From NCBI GenBank assembly GCA_031277475.1, contig JAITMJ010000004.1:1-37136 (forward strand): a stretch of DNA of 37,136 nt, read 5' to 3'. Below, in pieces: positions 1 through 7,034 of the stretch. This DNA is from Flavobacteriaceae bacterium (lineage in GTDB: Bacteria > Bacteroidota > Bacteroidia > Flavobacteriales > Weeksellaceae). The notes beneath the pieces were generated by a model, which did no database searches, was not told where the DNA came from, and saw only the letters and a list, made by a program, of their open reading frames with translations. Within the stretch, counting starts at the first letter, position 1, and every line of letters starts with the position of its first letter. The position numbers and the translations under genes were made by a program.

Positions 1-161
1 AGCATATCGCTGTCGCTCACAGTGGTAGAGCCTTGCGCAATCTCTTTGGCAAGTTGGCGAAACGTTAATTGTCCCTTGCTTTTTGCCATTGCATAAATCT
101 TTTTAGGCGAATCGGGAACACCCGGCTTGCCCCTTTCTACGGTAATGTATGGTACTGCCAT
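1..161 (-). CDS. HU/IHF-like DNA-binding protein, N-terminal part (runs off the window)
   Basis: The first 53 residues are visible, starting at ATG 161 and reading leftward off the window edge. The start MAVPYITVERGKPGVPDSPK, followed by KKIYAMAKSKGQLTFRQLAKEI, matches the Bacteroidota HU-like family (HU-HIG type), in which a short N-terminal strand with a G-x-P-x-x-P-K-K pattern precedes the helical HU fold. Members of this family are small chromosome-binding proteins, often carried in several copies and often found near mobile or RHS-like DNA. The C-terminal half, with the beta arms that contact DNA, lies outside the window, so it cannot be said whether the gene is intact. Confidence 0.75.
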   Translation of the reverse strand, partial: MAVPYITVERGKPGVPDSPKKIYAMAKSKGQLTFRQLAKEIAQGSTTVSDSDM

Positions 162-218
162 AATGTTAAAATTTTAATAAGTTAACGCCAAATGTATGGA
201 AATAATTGTATATCGGTA

Positions 219-317
219 AAAAACACGGTCTCTAACCCGCAAAACCCAACCTCCGGCGAACACTCCGAAACGATGACCTACGACCTCCGCGGAAACATCC
301 AAACCCTGAAAAGTTTT
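219..317 (+). pseudogene. Probable RHS/YD-repeat fragment
   Basis: About 33 codons stand out from the AT-rich surroundings by higher GC content. They contain NPTSGEHSETMTYDLRGNIQ, which resembles the Y-D-x-x-G-N-[IL] core of RHS/YD-repeat proteins of Bacteroidota. The frame continues into non-homologous sequence and stops at about 398, and no start or flanking YD repeats are present. I read it as a leftover from an RHS gene that was lost or moved. The family match rests on one short motif, so this is a tentative call. Confidence 0.35.
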
Positions 318-478
318 TCTTATATTCCCCGTTCCTGCACGAATCTTTCGTGTAGCGGTATAAAGCAGCAAAGGATTTTACAGTTTTGTAGAAAATAGAT
401 ATATTTACCAATATAAATCGAGGAACGAGATTCGCCGATTCCATTGAAAACAATAGAAATATAATGAGGCAATTTTTG

Positions 479-504
479 GTTCTTTTGCTTCAAGGCAAAA
501 GAAC
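479..504. repeat. Perfect 10-bp stem hairpin
   Basis: GTTCTTTTGC at 479-488 and GCAAAAGAAC at 495-504 are exact reverse complements around a 6-base TTCAAG loop. The hairpin lies in the non-coding stretch 318-647, where nothing else was recognised. It has no clear T-run, so it is not an obvious terminator. It may belong to a dispersed repeat. Confidence 0.5.
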
Positions 505-647
505 AAATAAATATAATTTTATCAAAAATATATCAAAGAATTATGAAATTCAAACTATTTAATACGTTTAGCCTGTTCCTGATCTCTCGAAGCAGAAAAA
601 TGTTTGAATCTTTTGTTTATTGATTCTTTTCATTTTTCCTGATCAAA

Positions 648-681
648 TTGATTTCTAAATGCTTCTAAATTCATATCTTTG
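648..681 (+). promoter_or_regulatory. mreB promoter, Bacteroidota type
   Basis: TTG at 648-650 and TATCTTTG at 674-681, separated by 23 bases, fit the Bacteroidota -33/-7 pattern (TTG, then TAnnTTTG). The expected transcript start near 687 leaves a leader of about 20 bases before the mreB ATG at 707. Confidence 0.6.
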
Positions 682-706
682 CTTCCGTAAAAATTTTTGA
701 AAAAAA

Positions 707-1732
707 ATGGGGTTATTTGATATATTCACGCAAGATATTGCGATAGATTTGGGAACTGCCAATACGCTGATTATTCACAACAACAAAATCGTAGTAGATC
801 AACCTTCTATTGTCGCAATAGAACGTGATACGAATAGACCGATTGCCGTCGGTGAGCGGGCAAAAAATATGCAGGGAAAAACTCCCGAAAACATCAGAAT
901 TATTCGTCCTTTGAAAGACGGAGTGATTGCGGATTTTCATGCTTCGGAACACATGATCAAAGAATTTATCAAACAAATTCCCGGAATTAAAGGAAAACTG
1001 ATTCAGCCGGCATTGAGAATTGTGATTTGTATTCCGTCCGGAATTACCGAAGTTGAGAAACGCGCCGTCCGAGATTCTGCACAAAAAGTGAACGCAAAAG
1101 ATGTGCGTTTGATTCACGAACCGATGGCTGCCGCAATCGGAGTGGGCATTGACGTTCAAAAACCCGAAGGAAATATGATTATTGACATCGGCGGCGGAAC
1201 TACCGAAATCGCTATTGTTTCGCTTGGCGGAATTGTTACCGAAAAATCCGTAAAAGTTGCAGGAGACGTTTTCACAAGTGATATAGCATATTATTTGCGA
1301 ACGCATCACAATTTGTACATCGGCGAGAGAACTGCGGAAAGAGCGAAAATAGAAGTCGGTTCGGCACTCGAAGAATTGGACGTGGAAATAGAAGATATTC
1401 CGATTCAAGGGCGAGATTTGATTACCGGAAAACCGAAAGAAATTATGGTGAGTTACAAAGAAATTGCAAGAGCATTAGATAAATCCATCATTCGCGTGGA
1501 AGATGCCGTAATGGAAGCACTTTCTCTGACGCCTCCCGAATTGGCTGCAGATATTTACAAAACCGGAATTTTTTTGGCCGGCGGCGGTGCTTTGCTTCGC
1601 GGACTTGCAGACAGATTTCACCGAAAAACCGGACTTCCTGTTTTCGTAGCAGAAGATCCGTTCAGAGCGGTGGTTCGCGGAACCGGAATCGCACTAAAAA
1701 ATATGGATAAATTCGAATTCCTGATTAAGTAA
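707..1732 (+). CDS. mreB: Rod shape-determining protein MreB
   Basis: 341 residues, the usual MreB length. It is a bacterial actin that forms membrane-associated ATP-dependent filaments directing lateral cell-wall synthesis. Actin-fold motifs are in place: phosphate-1 DLGTANT (residues 14-20), EPMAAAIGVG (138-147), phosphate-2 DIGGGTTEIA (160-169) and the adenosine motif GIFLAGGGALLRG (287-299). The ATG start lies directly before the conserved N-terminus MGLFDIFTQDIAIDLG. It is the first gene of an mreB-mreC-mreD operon with 33 bases between mreB and mreC, and a good promoter precedes it. Confidence 0.97.
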   Translation: MGLFDIFTQDIAIDLGTANTLIIHNNKIVVDQPSIVAIERDTNRPIAVGERAKNMQGKTPENIRIIRPLKDGVIADFHASEHMIKEFIKQIPGIKGKLIQPALRIVICIPSGITEVEKRAVRDSAQKVNAKDVRLIHEPMAAAIGVGIDVQKPEGNMIIDIGGGTTEIAIVSLGGIVTEKSVKVAGDVFTSDIAYYLRTHHNLYIGERTAERAKIEVGSALEELDVEIEDIPIQGRDLITGKPKEIMVSYKEIARALDKSIIRVEDAVMEALSLTPPELAADIYKTGIFLAGGGALLRGLADRFHRKTGLPVFVAEDPFRAVVRGTGIALKNMDKFEFLIK

Positions 1733-1765
1733 TATTTTTTCTAACCTTTTTACAATCTATAAATT

Positions 1766-2617
1766 GTGGGATTTTTGTTGAGATTATTTTCAAAAAACGG
1801 ATTATTCCTGTTCTTTTTGTTTCTGCAAATCGCCGCACTCGTACTTATTTTTAGCCGAAATTCTATGCAGCAATCTTGGATTTCCGCACAAACCGCAGCC
1901 GTAAATTCTTGGATTTCAGGATATATTGACGAGGGAACTTCTTATTTAAAATTAAAGAAAATCAATGAAGATTTGGCGGCACAAAACAAAATTCTTTTAG
2001 AACAACTCTACGGAAAACAGGGCGCAGAAAATTCTGATATTCAGAAAGTTAGTGATACCGCCGCCAAACAAATCTATACTTTTCTCGGTGGTGATATTGT
2101 AACCAACAGCATCAACCGAAAAAATAATTATTTCACCGTGAATCGTGGAAATCGAGACGGAGTTTCTGCAAAAATGGGCGTTATCGCTCCAAATGGAATT
2201 GCGGGAATCGTCATCAATACTACGGATTCCTACGCTTTGGTTCAATCTGTTTTGAGCGTGAACAATACAAAAATCAACGCCGCTTTGAAAAATTCGGGAT
2301 ATTTCGGAACGCTGACGTGGAAAGGCGATGATTCCAGAATTATGCACCTCGCGGAAATTCCGAAATACGTTTCCGTGAAAGTGGGCGATACAGTGGAAAC
2401 CGACGGAAAATCTGCGATTTTTCCGAAAGGAATTATGGTCGGAACCGTTGCCGGCTACGAAGTGGACAGCAAAACCGGTTTTTGGGATATTTCCGTAGAA
2501 CTGAGTGAAAAAATGGGAACATTGAGCAAAGTTTACATCATTAAAAGTATGAAAAAAAACGAGGTTCAACAGATACAAGATTCTTTACAAACCGCAATAC
2601 GAAAGGAAAATGATTAG
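1766..2617 (+). CDS. mreC: Rod shape-determining protein MreC
   Basis: 283 residues. The start is GTG at 1766, giving MGFLLRLFSKNG, the usual flavobacterial beginning. One membrane helix (about residues 11-30) anchors the protein in the inner membrane. A coiled-coil-like stretch follows (about 60-85), then the periplasmic beta-rich MreC domain with NRGNRDGVSAKMGVIAPNGIAG and later a V-x-V-G-D-x-V-E-T-D turn. MreC links MreB filaments to the periplasmic cell-wall synthesis machinery. Its last codons overlap the start of mreD by 8 bases (2610-2617), which suggests coupled translation. Confidence 0.95.
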   Translation: MGFLLRLFSKNGLFLFFLFLQIAALVLIFSRNSMQQSWISAQTAAVNSWISGYIDEGTSYLKLKKINEDLAAQNKILLEQLYGKQGAENSDIQKVSDTAAKQIYTFLGGDIVTNSINRKNNYFTVNRGNRDGVSAKMGVIAPNGIAGIVINTTDSYALVQSVLSVNNTKINAALKNSGYFGTLTWKGDDSRIMHLAEIPKYVSVKVGDTVETDGKSAIFPKGIMVGTVAGYEVDSKTGFWDISVELSEKMGTLSKVYIIKSMKKNEVQQIQDSLQTAIRKEND

Positions 2618-3116
2618 CAGAACAATTTTTACGGATATTTTGATGATCATTTTTTTGATCGCACTGCAAATTTTTGTGCTGAACAAAATCATGCTTTTCG
2701 GGGAATACATTCCGGTTTTGTATCCCGTTTTTGTGATGTTTTACCCGTTTTTCAGGAACAAATATCAATTTCTCGCGCTCAGTTTTTTGCTCGGTTTGGG
2801 CATAGATTCTTTTCTTTACACTTGGGGAATCAATGCGTTTGCAACCACACTTATCGCCTATTTCCGAACCGTGATTTTCCGAACTTCTACGGAAACTTCC
2901 ACAGATTTTTTCTCGTTTCACTCCTTAAATTGGAGCCAATTTTTGCTGTTTATTTTCTTGAGTATTTTCTTGCATCAACTCGTGGTTCAGTATTTGGAAT
3001 TTTTCAAACTCACCCGATTTTTCGAAATTTTCATCAATGTTTTGGCAACCTCCGGAATTTCGTTTGTCTTTATTTTTCTGTATGTTTTGATATTTAAAAT
3101 TAAACAGAAAACGTGA
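2610..3116 (+). CDS. mreD: Rod shape-determining protein MreD
   Basis: 168 residues, very hydrophobic, with five or six predicted membrane helices and the short polar loops typical of MreD. The assignment rests on position directly after mreC, size and topology rather than on a sharp motif. MreD is an inner-membrane partner of MreC in the elongation complex. In many relatives mrdA (PBP2) and rodA come next; here the operon ends and an unrelated cassette follows. Confidence 0.9.
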   Translation: MISRTIFTDILMIIFLIALQIFVLNKIMLFGEYIPVLYPVFVMFYPFFRNKYQFLALSFLLGLGIDSFLYTWGINAFATTLIAYFRTVIFRTSTETSTDFFSFHSLNWSQFLLFIFLSIFLHQLVVQYLEFFKLTRFFEIFINVLATSGISFVFIFLYVLIFKIKQKT

Positions 3117-3131
3117 GAAATATTTTTATTT

Positions 3132-3152
3132 AATCTGATTTTTTTTCAGATT
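3132..3152 (+). terminator. Possible hairpin terminator after mreD
   Basis: AATCTGA (3132-3138) and TCAGATT (3146-3152) are exact complements around a loop made only of T. It lies 15 bases after the mreD stop. There is no T-run after the stem, so it is a weak terminator candidate. Confidence 0.3.
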
Positions 3153-3194
3153 GAACAGCAAAAATAAAATGTGTTATCTTGAAAAAGAATAAAA

Positions 3195-3214
3195 AGGGAA
3201 TAAATTTATTCCCT
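3195..3214. promoter_or_regulatory. Perfect 20-bp palindrome, candidate operator
   Basis: The sequence AGGGAATAAATTTATTCCCT is its own reverse complement. It ends on the first base of the -7 box TATATTTG (3214-3221), so a dimeric repressor bound here would cover the promoter of the DUF4160/DUF2442 cassette. The cassette's second gene encodes a protein with a helix-turn-helix-like C-terminus, an obvious candidate for the binder. That link is inference from position. Confidence 0.55.
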
Positions 3215-3221
3215 ATATTTG
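3214..3221 (+). promoter_or_regulatory. -7 box (TATATTTG) of the DUF4160/DUF2442 cassette
   Basis: A full match to TAnnTTTG, 20 bases before the ATG at 3242. No TTG lies at the usual -33 distance: that space is taken by the palindrome at 3195-3214. Confidence 0.5.
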
Positions 3222-3241
3222 TATCATAACAATCGGGAAAA

Positions 3242-3478
3242 ATGTCAACGATTTTATTTTTATTGGGATTCCGTTTTATGATTTACACACGAGATCACGC
3301 CCCTGCTCACATTCACGTTCATAAAAACGGTAAATCCGCAAAAATTGCAATAAATCCTGTAAGTTTAATGGAAAATAAAGAATTGAGCGGTAAAGATTTA
3401 AAAATTGCTTTGAAGATTGTGGAAGAAAATAAATTATTATTTCAAACAAAATGGATAGAAATGTACGGAAATCTTTAA
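3242..3478 (+). CDS. DUF4160 family protein
   Basis: 78 residues. The segment RFMIYTRDHAPAHIHVHKNG carries the D-H-x-P-x-H-[IF]-H core that defines DUF4160, followed by a K-I-x-I strand and a helical segment (residues about 50-70, SGKDLKIALKIVEENK). The conserved histidines could form a metal or catalytic site, but no biochemical role is established that I know of. DUF4160 genes usually sit next to DUF2442 genes, and here two DUF2442 proteins follow. The pairing has been read as toxin-antitoxin-like; which partner would be toxic is unknown. Confidence 0.85.
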   Translation: MSTILFLLGFRFMIYTRDHAPAHIHVHKNGKSAKIAINPVSLMENKELSGKDLKIALKIVEENKLLFQTKWIEMYGNL

Positions 3479-3516
3479 ATCATCACAATAGATATTAACC
3501 TCAAAATCAATAAATT

Positions 3517-3921
3517 ATGAGAAAACAAATTTCATTCGACGAAGATTATATTTATCTCACTGAAAATGGCGAAACCAAAAGTCAAAGTTTGTTTTATTAT
3601 CCGAAATTGAAATTGGCAACAGACGAAGAACGCGGAGATTTTGAATTGAACGCTTACGGCATTTATTGGGAAAAATTAGACGAAGACGTGAGTTTTGAAA
3701 GTTTCGATTACGAAGACGAATTTGCCGAAACAAGCATAACCAATATTTTTAAAAAGTTCCCGGAAATCAATGTAAATCAGTTGGCAAAACGTCTGTCCAT
3801 CAATCAAAGTCTTTTGGCAAAATACGCTTGCGGCGATAAAACACCAAGCGAAACAAGACGAAAAGAGATAGAAAGAGGACTGCATTTGCTGGGTAATGAA
3901 TTGATGTCCGTATCTATCTGA
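3517..3921 (+). CDS. DUF2442 protein with C-terminal helix-turn-helix-like domain
   Basis: 134 residues in two parts. The first about 70 match DUF2442: FYYPKLKLATDEERGDFEL, then AYGIYWEKLDEDVSFES (the Y-x-x-x-W-x-x-x-D-E-D-[IV]-S signature). The second part, about residues 87-130, reads like a small lambda-repressor-type DNA-binding domain: INVNQLAKRLSINQSLLAKY, then GDKTPSETRRKEIERGLHLL, where a P-S-x-x-x-x-x-x-I pattern closes the fold. It lies 38 bases after the DUF4160 gene and 31 before a second DUF2442 gene. I infer that it is the DNA-binding regulator or antitoxin of the cassette and may bind the palindrome at 3195-3214. Confidence 0.85.
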   Translation: MRKQISFDEDYIYLTENGETKSQSLFYYPKLKLATDEERGDFELNAYGIYWEKLDEDVSFESFDYEDEFAETSITNIFKKFPEINVNQLAKRLSINQSLLAKYACGDKTPSETRRKEIERGLHLLGNELMSVSI

Positions 3922-3952
3922 TTTAAAGTTTTTTACCATTAAATCCGTAATT

Positions 3953-4183
3953 ATGAACCCGAGAGTAGCAGATGTGAAACCTGAAAAAAACTATACTTTG
4001 CATATATGGTTTGAAGAAGGCATTTTCGATGTAAAACCTTATTTGGATTTTGAGATGTTTGAGCCACTAAAAGATATTGATTTTTTTAATTCGGTTCGTC
4101 CGATGCACGGAACAATACAATGGGCAAACGAAGCGGATTTTTGCCCCGATACGGTTTATTTGGAAAGCGTGAAAACCAAATAG
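3953..4183 (+). CDS. Short DUF2442 family protein
   Basis: 76 residues with the full short DUF2442 pattern: NPRVADVKPEKNYTLHIWFE, then G-I-F-D-V-K-P-Y-L, a central F-x-x-L-K-D-x-x-F-F-N, and the ending H-G-T-I-Q-W-x-N-x-x-D-x-C-P-D-T-V-Y. It has no DNA-binding extension, unlike the DUF2442 gene before it. Two different DUF2442 forms behind one DUF4160 gene suggest a three-part unit rather than a simple pair. The function is unknown. Confidence 0.85.
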   Translation: MNPRVADVKPEKNYTLHIWFEEGIFDVKPYLDFEMFEPLKDIDFFNSVRPMHGTIQWANEADFCPDTVYLESVKTK

Positions 4184-4285
4184 AAAATGTGAGACTTAAA
4201 AAAAAATCACCACTAACCAACTAAAAACAACAACAAAGAGTTAGTAATAAGATAAAGAGTACAAATCTTTGGAACAAATATAAAT

Positions 4286-5557
4286 CTATTGAAACCTCTC
4301 AAACGCCGCTTTTTCCAGCATTTCTCTGTCGTCCGGATGTGAGATTTCGATTAATGCTTTTGCGCGTTGTCTTAAATTTTTCCCATACAAATACGCTGTT
4401 CCGTATTCTGTGCAAACGTAATGAATATGCCCTCTCGTGGTTACAACACCTGCACCCTGTTTCAGAAAAGGAACAATTCTCGGAACGCCTTTTTTGGTTC
4501 GCGAAGAAATCGCAAGAATCGGTTTCCCGCCTTCGCTCAACGCTGCACCTCGCATAAAATCCATTTGTCCGCCGATTCCCGAAAATTGATAGGTTCCGAT
4601 GGAATCTGCACAAACTTGCCCCGTCAAATCAATTTCAATAGCAGAATTGATGGCGTGCATTTTTTTGTTTTTCATAATATTTATCGGAAAATTCACATAT
4701 TCCACGTCTAAAAAAGCGATGGAAGGATTATCGTCCACAAAATCATACAGCCGCCGAGTTCCGAAACAAAAACTCGTAATGCTCCTGTTCGCGTGCGTTC
4801 CCTTGTATTTATTGTTTACAATATCGTCTAAAATTAAATCAATAATTCCGTCGCTCAACATTTCGGTATGGATTCCCAAATCTTTATGGTTGTGAAGGCA
4901 TTTCAAAACAGCGTCCGGAATAGTTCCGATTCCCATTTGCAGCGTGGCTTTATCGTCAATCAGTTCGGCTACATTTTCACCGATTTTCATTTCTTCGTCA
5001 CCTACTTTTGCGCTGTAATCTACCGTCAACAAATCGTCTTCATTCCACACAAATTGATTTATTCTTTTGATGTGAACCATTCCTGCGCCGTGTGTTCTCG
5101 GCATTTTCGGATTCACGACCGCGATGATTTTTTTTGCCGAATCTACCGCGCTTCTCGCCACATCTATAGATGTTCCCAATGTGCAATATCCGTGAACATC
5201 CGGCGGTGAAACTGTGATTAATGCTACATCCAACGCCAAAATTCCGCTTTTGAAAAGTGTCGGGATTTCGCTTAAAAAAATCGGGACAAAATCTCCTCTT
5301 TCGGAATTTACGGCTTCACGAACCGGCGTGGAAACGAACAGCGAATTGATGCGAAAAGAATCTTTGTATTCCGGTTTTGCAACGGCTACATTTCCTTGCA
5401 GCGTGATGGAAACGATTTCTACATCTCGCAATCGGTAAGATTGTCGAGCGAGTTCATCCAACAAAAAATTCGGGGTGCAAGCAGAGCCGTGGGAAAAAAT
5501 GCGATTGCCGCTTTGAATCATGGAAATTGCTTCTTCTGCGCTAACGTAGTCAATCAT
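4286..5557 (-). CDS. Acetyl-CoA hydrolase / 4-hydroxybutyrate CoA-transferase family protein
   Basis: 423 residues from ATG 5557; a TTG at 5566 in the same frame would add three residues. It matches the two-domain class I CoA-transferase family that includes 4-hydroxybutyrate and butyryl-CoA:acetate CoA-transferases. SPPDVHGYCTLG lies near residues 117-128. The motif G-I-H-T-E-M-L-S-D-G near 228-237 contains the glutamate that forms the CoA thioester intermediate in this family. The C-terminal domain has the usual G-G-Q-x-D-F and SGGKPILA-like turns. It probably moves CoA between short-chain acids such as acetate; the exact substrate cannot be told from sequence. It stands alone on its strand with its own -7 box. 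Confidence 0.88.
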   Translation of the reverse strand: MIDYVSAEEAISMIQSGNRIFSHGSACTPNFLLDELARQSYRLRDVEIVSITLQGNVAVAKPEYKDSFRINSLFVSTPVREAVNSERGDFVPIFLSEIPTLFKSGILALDVALITVSPPDVHGYCTLGTSIDVARSAVDSAKKIIAVVNPKMPRTHGAGMVHIKRINQFVWNEDDLLTVDYSAKVGDEEMKIGENVAELIDDKATLQMGIGTIPDAVLKCLHNHKDLGIHTEMLSDGIIDLILDDIVNNKYKGTHANRSITSFCFGTRRLYDFVDDNPSIAFLDVEYVNFPINIMKNKKMHAINSAIEIDLTGQVCADSIGTYQFSGIGGQMDFMRGAALSEGGKPILAISSRTKKGVPRIVPFLKQGAGVVTTRGHIHYVCTEYGTAYLYGKNLRQRAKALIEISHPDDREMLEKAAFERFQ

Positions 5558-5577
5558 ATTTTGCAATTAATTTCCCC

Positions 5578-5585
5578 CAAAAATA
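5578..5585 (-). promoter_or_regulatory. -7 box (TATTTTTG) of the CoA-transferase gene
   Basis: On the minus strand this matches TAnnTTTG and lies 20 bases before the ATG at 5557. It favours the ATG over the TTG at 5566, which would leave almost no leader. No clear -33 TTG was found. Confidence 0.4.
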
Positions 5586-5687
5586 CGAAAATGTTGCGAG
5601 GTAATAAAGTGATGGTATGGTTTTTTAATGGTATCTCAAATTCACTGATGACGTATATTAAATCATTGATAAATTACTTTATAAAAG

Positions 5688-5712
5688 CTAAGAGCCTGTT
5701 TAAATTTTTTAG
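5688..5712 (+). repeat. Possible mobile-element end (GAGCCTGTTTAAATTTTT)
   Basis: The phrase around GAGCCTGTTTAA reappears in opposite orientation at 10906-10930 as GAGTCTGTTTAATTTTT, with one substitution and a one-base gap in the core. It also looks like a terminal inverted repeat of an insertion sequence. No transposase lies between the two. It is followed by a 16-bp palindrome, AGAATTATATAATTCT, at 5711-5726. The rest of 5586-5771 shows nothing I recognise. Confidence 0.35.
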
Positions 5713-5771
5713 AATTATATAATTCTATGTAAATCAATATATTAAAGTATTTTTTTGTAATTTATATATAT

Positions 5772-6965
5772 TTACTGCGCAACTTCGCGTTGAATAATGG
5801 TGTATGCCGGAAAATGGTCGCTGTATCCGCCGGTGTATCGGTCATAATCCCAAGATCTTAGCGGATAGCCTTTCCACGGACCTTCGCGATTGATCATATA
5901 ATCTTGTTTGTAAATTTCGGATTTGTAAACCGAATATGTGGCGGGATTTTTATCCAAAACCAAATTTTTGGAAACGATGATTTGGTCAAACAAATTCGGA
6001 GCACCTTGATAAGCCAAAGATGCAACGCCGCGTTTGAAAGGTTCATACATCAAATTGAAATACGGGAATTCTTCCGAAAGTTTGTTTTTGTCGCCCACCG
6101 CTTTTAAATAATTTTCTAAACTCGGACTGTTCGGATCGTCGTTAAAATCGCCCATTGCAAAGAGTTTTATATTCGGGTCTTGAGCGCGAAATTTGTCCAT
6201 TTCTTCTTTCAAAGCAACTGCGGCTGCGTTTCTTCTCGGTCTTGAAGCCGCTTCTCCTCCACTTCTCGAAGGCCAGTGGTTCATAAAAAATGCCATTCTT
6301 TCGCCGTCCAAAATTCCGTAAGCGATGACGATATCTCTGGTATAATCGCGTTTTCCGTCGTTATAAACTTTTATTTCTTTTTTATAAGTTTTAATCGGCG
6401 TAAATCTTTTTTTCTGATAAATAATCGCTACATCCACACCTCTGGCATCGTAGGAATTGAAATGTGCAATGCCGTAATCGCCTTTTGCGAGTGCCGGTTC
6501 TTTGATGAGGTCTTCAATCACTTGTCTATTTTCCACTTCGATAAGTCCCACAATCACGGGCAAATTTTTCGTGTAGGAAGTCCCGAGTTCGGAAATCACT
6601 TTTGCGGCATTTTCCAATTTTTGTTTATAAACTTTTTCGGTATAATTTTTCGGGCTGTTCGGCGTAAATTCGTCATTTAGAATTTGATAGCGAACCACTT
6701 TTTTATCTTTCAAAAGTTCGTCGCTCCATTCGCCTTTGTAATATTCGGTGGTCTGCATCAATTTCACGGAATCAAATGGAATACTTCTGTGAAAAGCAGG
6801 ATTGGAAACGGGCAAAGTTCCGTCAATATAATCTGCGGACGGCACTGTGTCCCAAAGATTTTCCACGTTGTAAAACCCGATGGTTGCGGTTTGTTTCAAT
6901 TTTTTTCCTTGTGCGGAAAAGTTTGCAAAAATCATTAGTGCGGCGAATAAAACTATTTTTTTCAT
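5772..6965 (-). CDS. Secreted endonuclease/exonuclease/phosphatase-fold protein
   Basis: 397 residues starting with a signal peptide (about residues 1-19, MKKIVLFAALMIFANFSAQG). The EEP fold follows: GFYNVENLWDT (30-40, metal-site Asn/Glu), VGLIEVEN (139-146, catalytic Glu), NHWPSRSGG (229-237), MGDFNDDP (271-278, Asp/Asn pair) and G-Y-S-D-H-F-P near the C-terminus (catalytic Asp-His). All key residues are present, so it is probably an active, exported Mg2+-dependent phosphodiesterase or nuclease. No T9SS tail is seen, so periplasmic or lipid-free export is likely. It could act on nucleic acid or on phosphate esters; sequence alone does not decide. Confidence 0.85.
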   Translation of the reverse strand: MKKIVLFAALMIFANFSAQGKKLKQTATIGFYNVENLWDTVPSADYIDGTLPVSNPAFHRSIPFDSVKLMQTTEYYKGEWSDELLKDKKVVRYQILNDEFTPNSPKNYTEKVYKQKLENAAKVISELGTSYTKNLPVIVGLIEVENRQVIEDLIKEPALAKGDYGIAHFNSYDARGVDVAIIYQKKRFTPIKTYKKEIKVYNDGKRDYTRDIVIAYGILDGERMAFFMNHWPSRSGGEAASRPRRNAAAVALKEEMDKFRAQDPNIKLFAMGDFNDDPNSPSLENYLKAVGDKNKLSEEFPYFNLMYEPFKRGVASLAYQGAPNLFDQIIVSKNLVLDKNPATYSVYKSEIYKQDYMINREGPWKGYPLRSWDYDRYTGGYSDHFPAYTIIQREVAQ

Positions 6966-6984
6966 ATTGATAATTAATGAAAGA

Positions 6985-6992
6985 CAAATTTA
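6985..6992 (-). promoter_or_regulatory. -7 box (TAAATTTG) of the secreted EEP-fold gene
   Basis: A minus-strand match to TAnnTTTG, 19 bases before the ATG at 6965. It lies in the 69-base gap after the leucine-rich-repeat gene, so the two genes are probably transcribed separately. Confidence 0.4.
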
Positions 6993-7034
6993 GTTCTTTT
7001 TTTCTGTAAAATGTATTAATGATCAATCTCAAAT

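Noticed and set aside
713..1408. A 231-codon open frame on the minus strand inside mreB
   Set aside because: It is fully covered by mreB, has a low-complexity N/F/H-rich translation and no recognisable domain. It is a shadow of the real gene.
5711..5726. 16-bp AT-only palindrome AGAATTATATAATTCT as a terminator
   Set aside because: It is too AT-rich for a stable stem and has no T-run on the side that would serve the neighbouring minus-strand gene.
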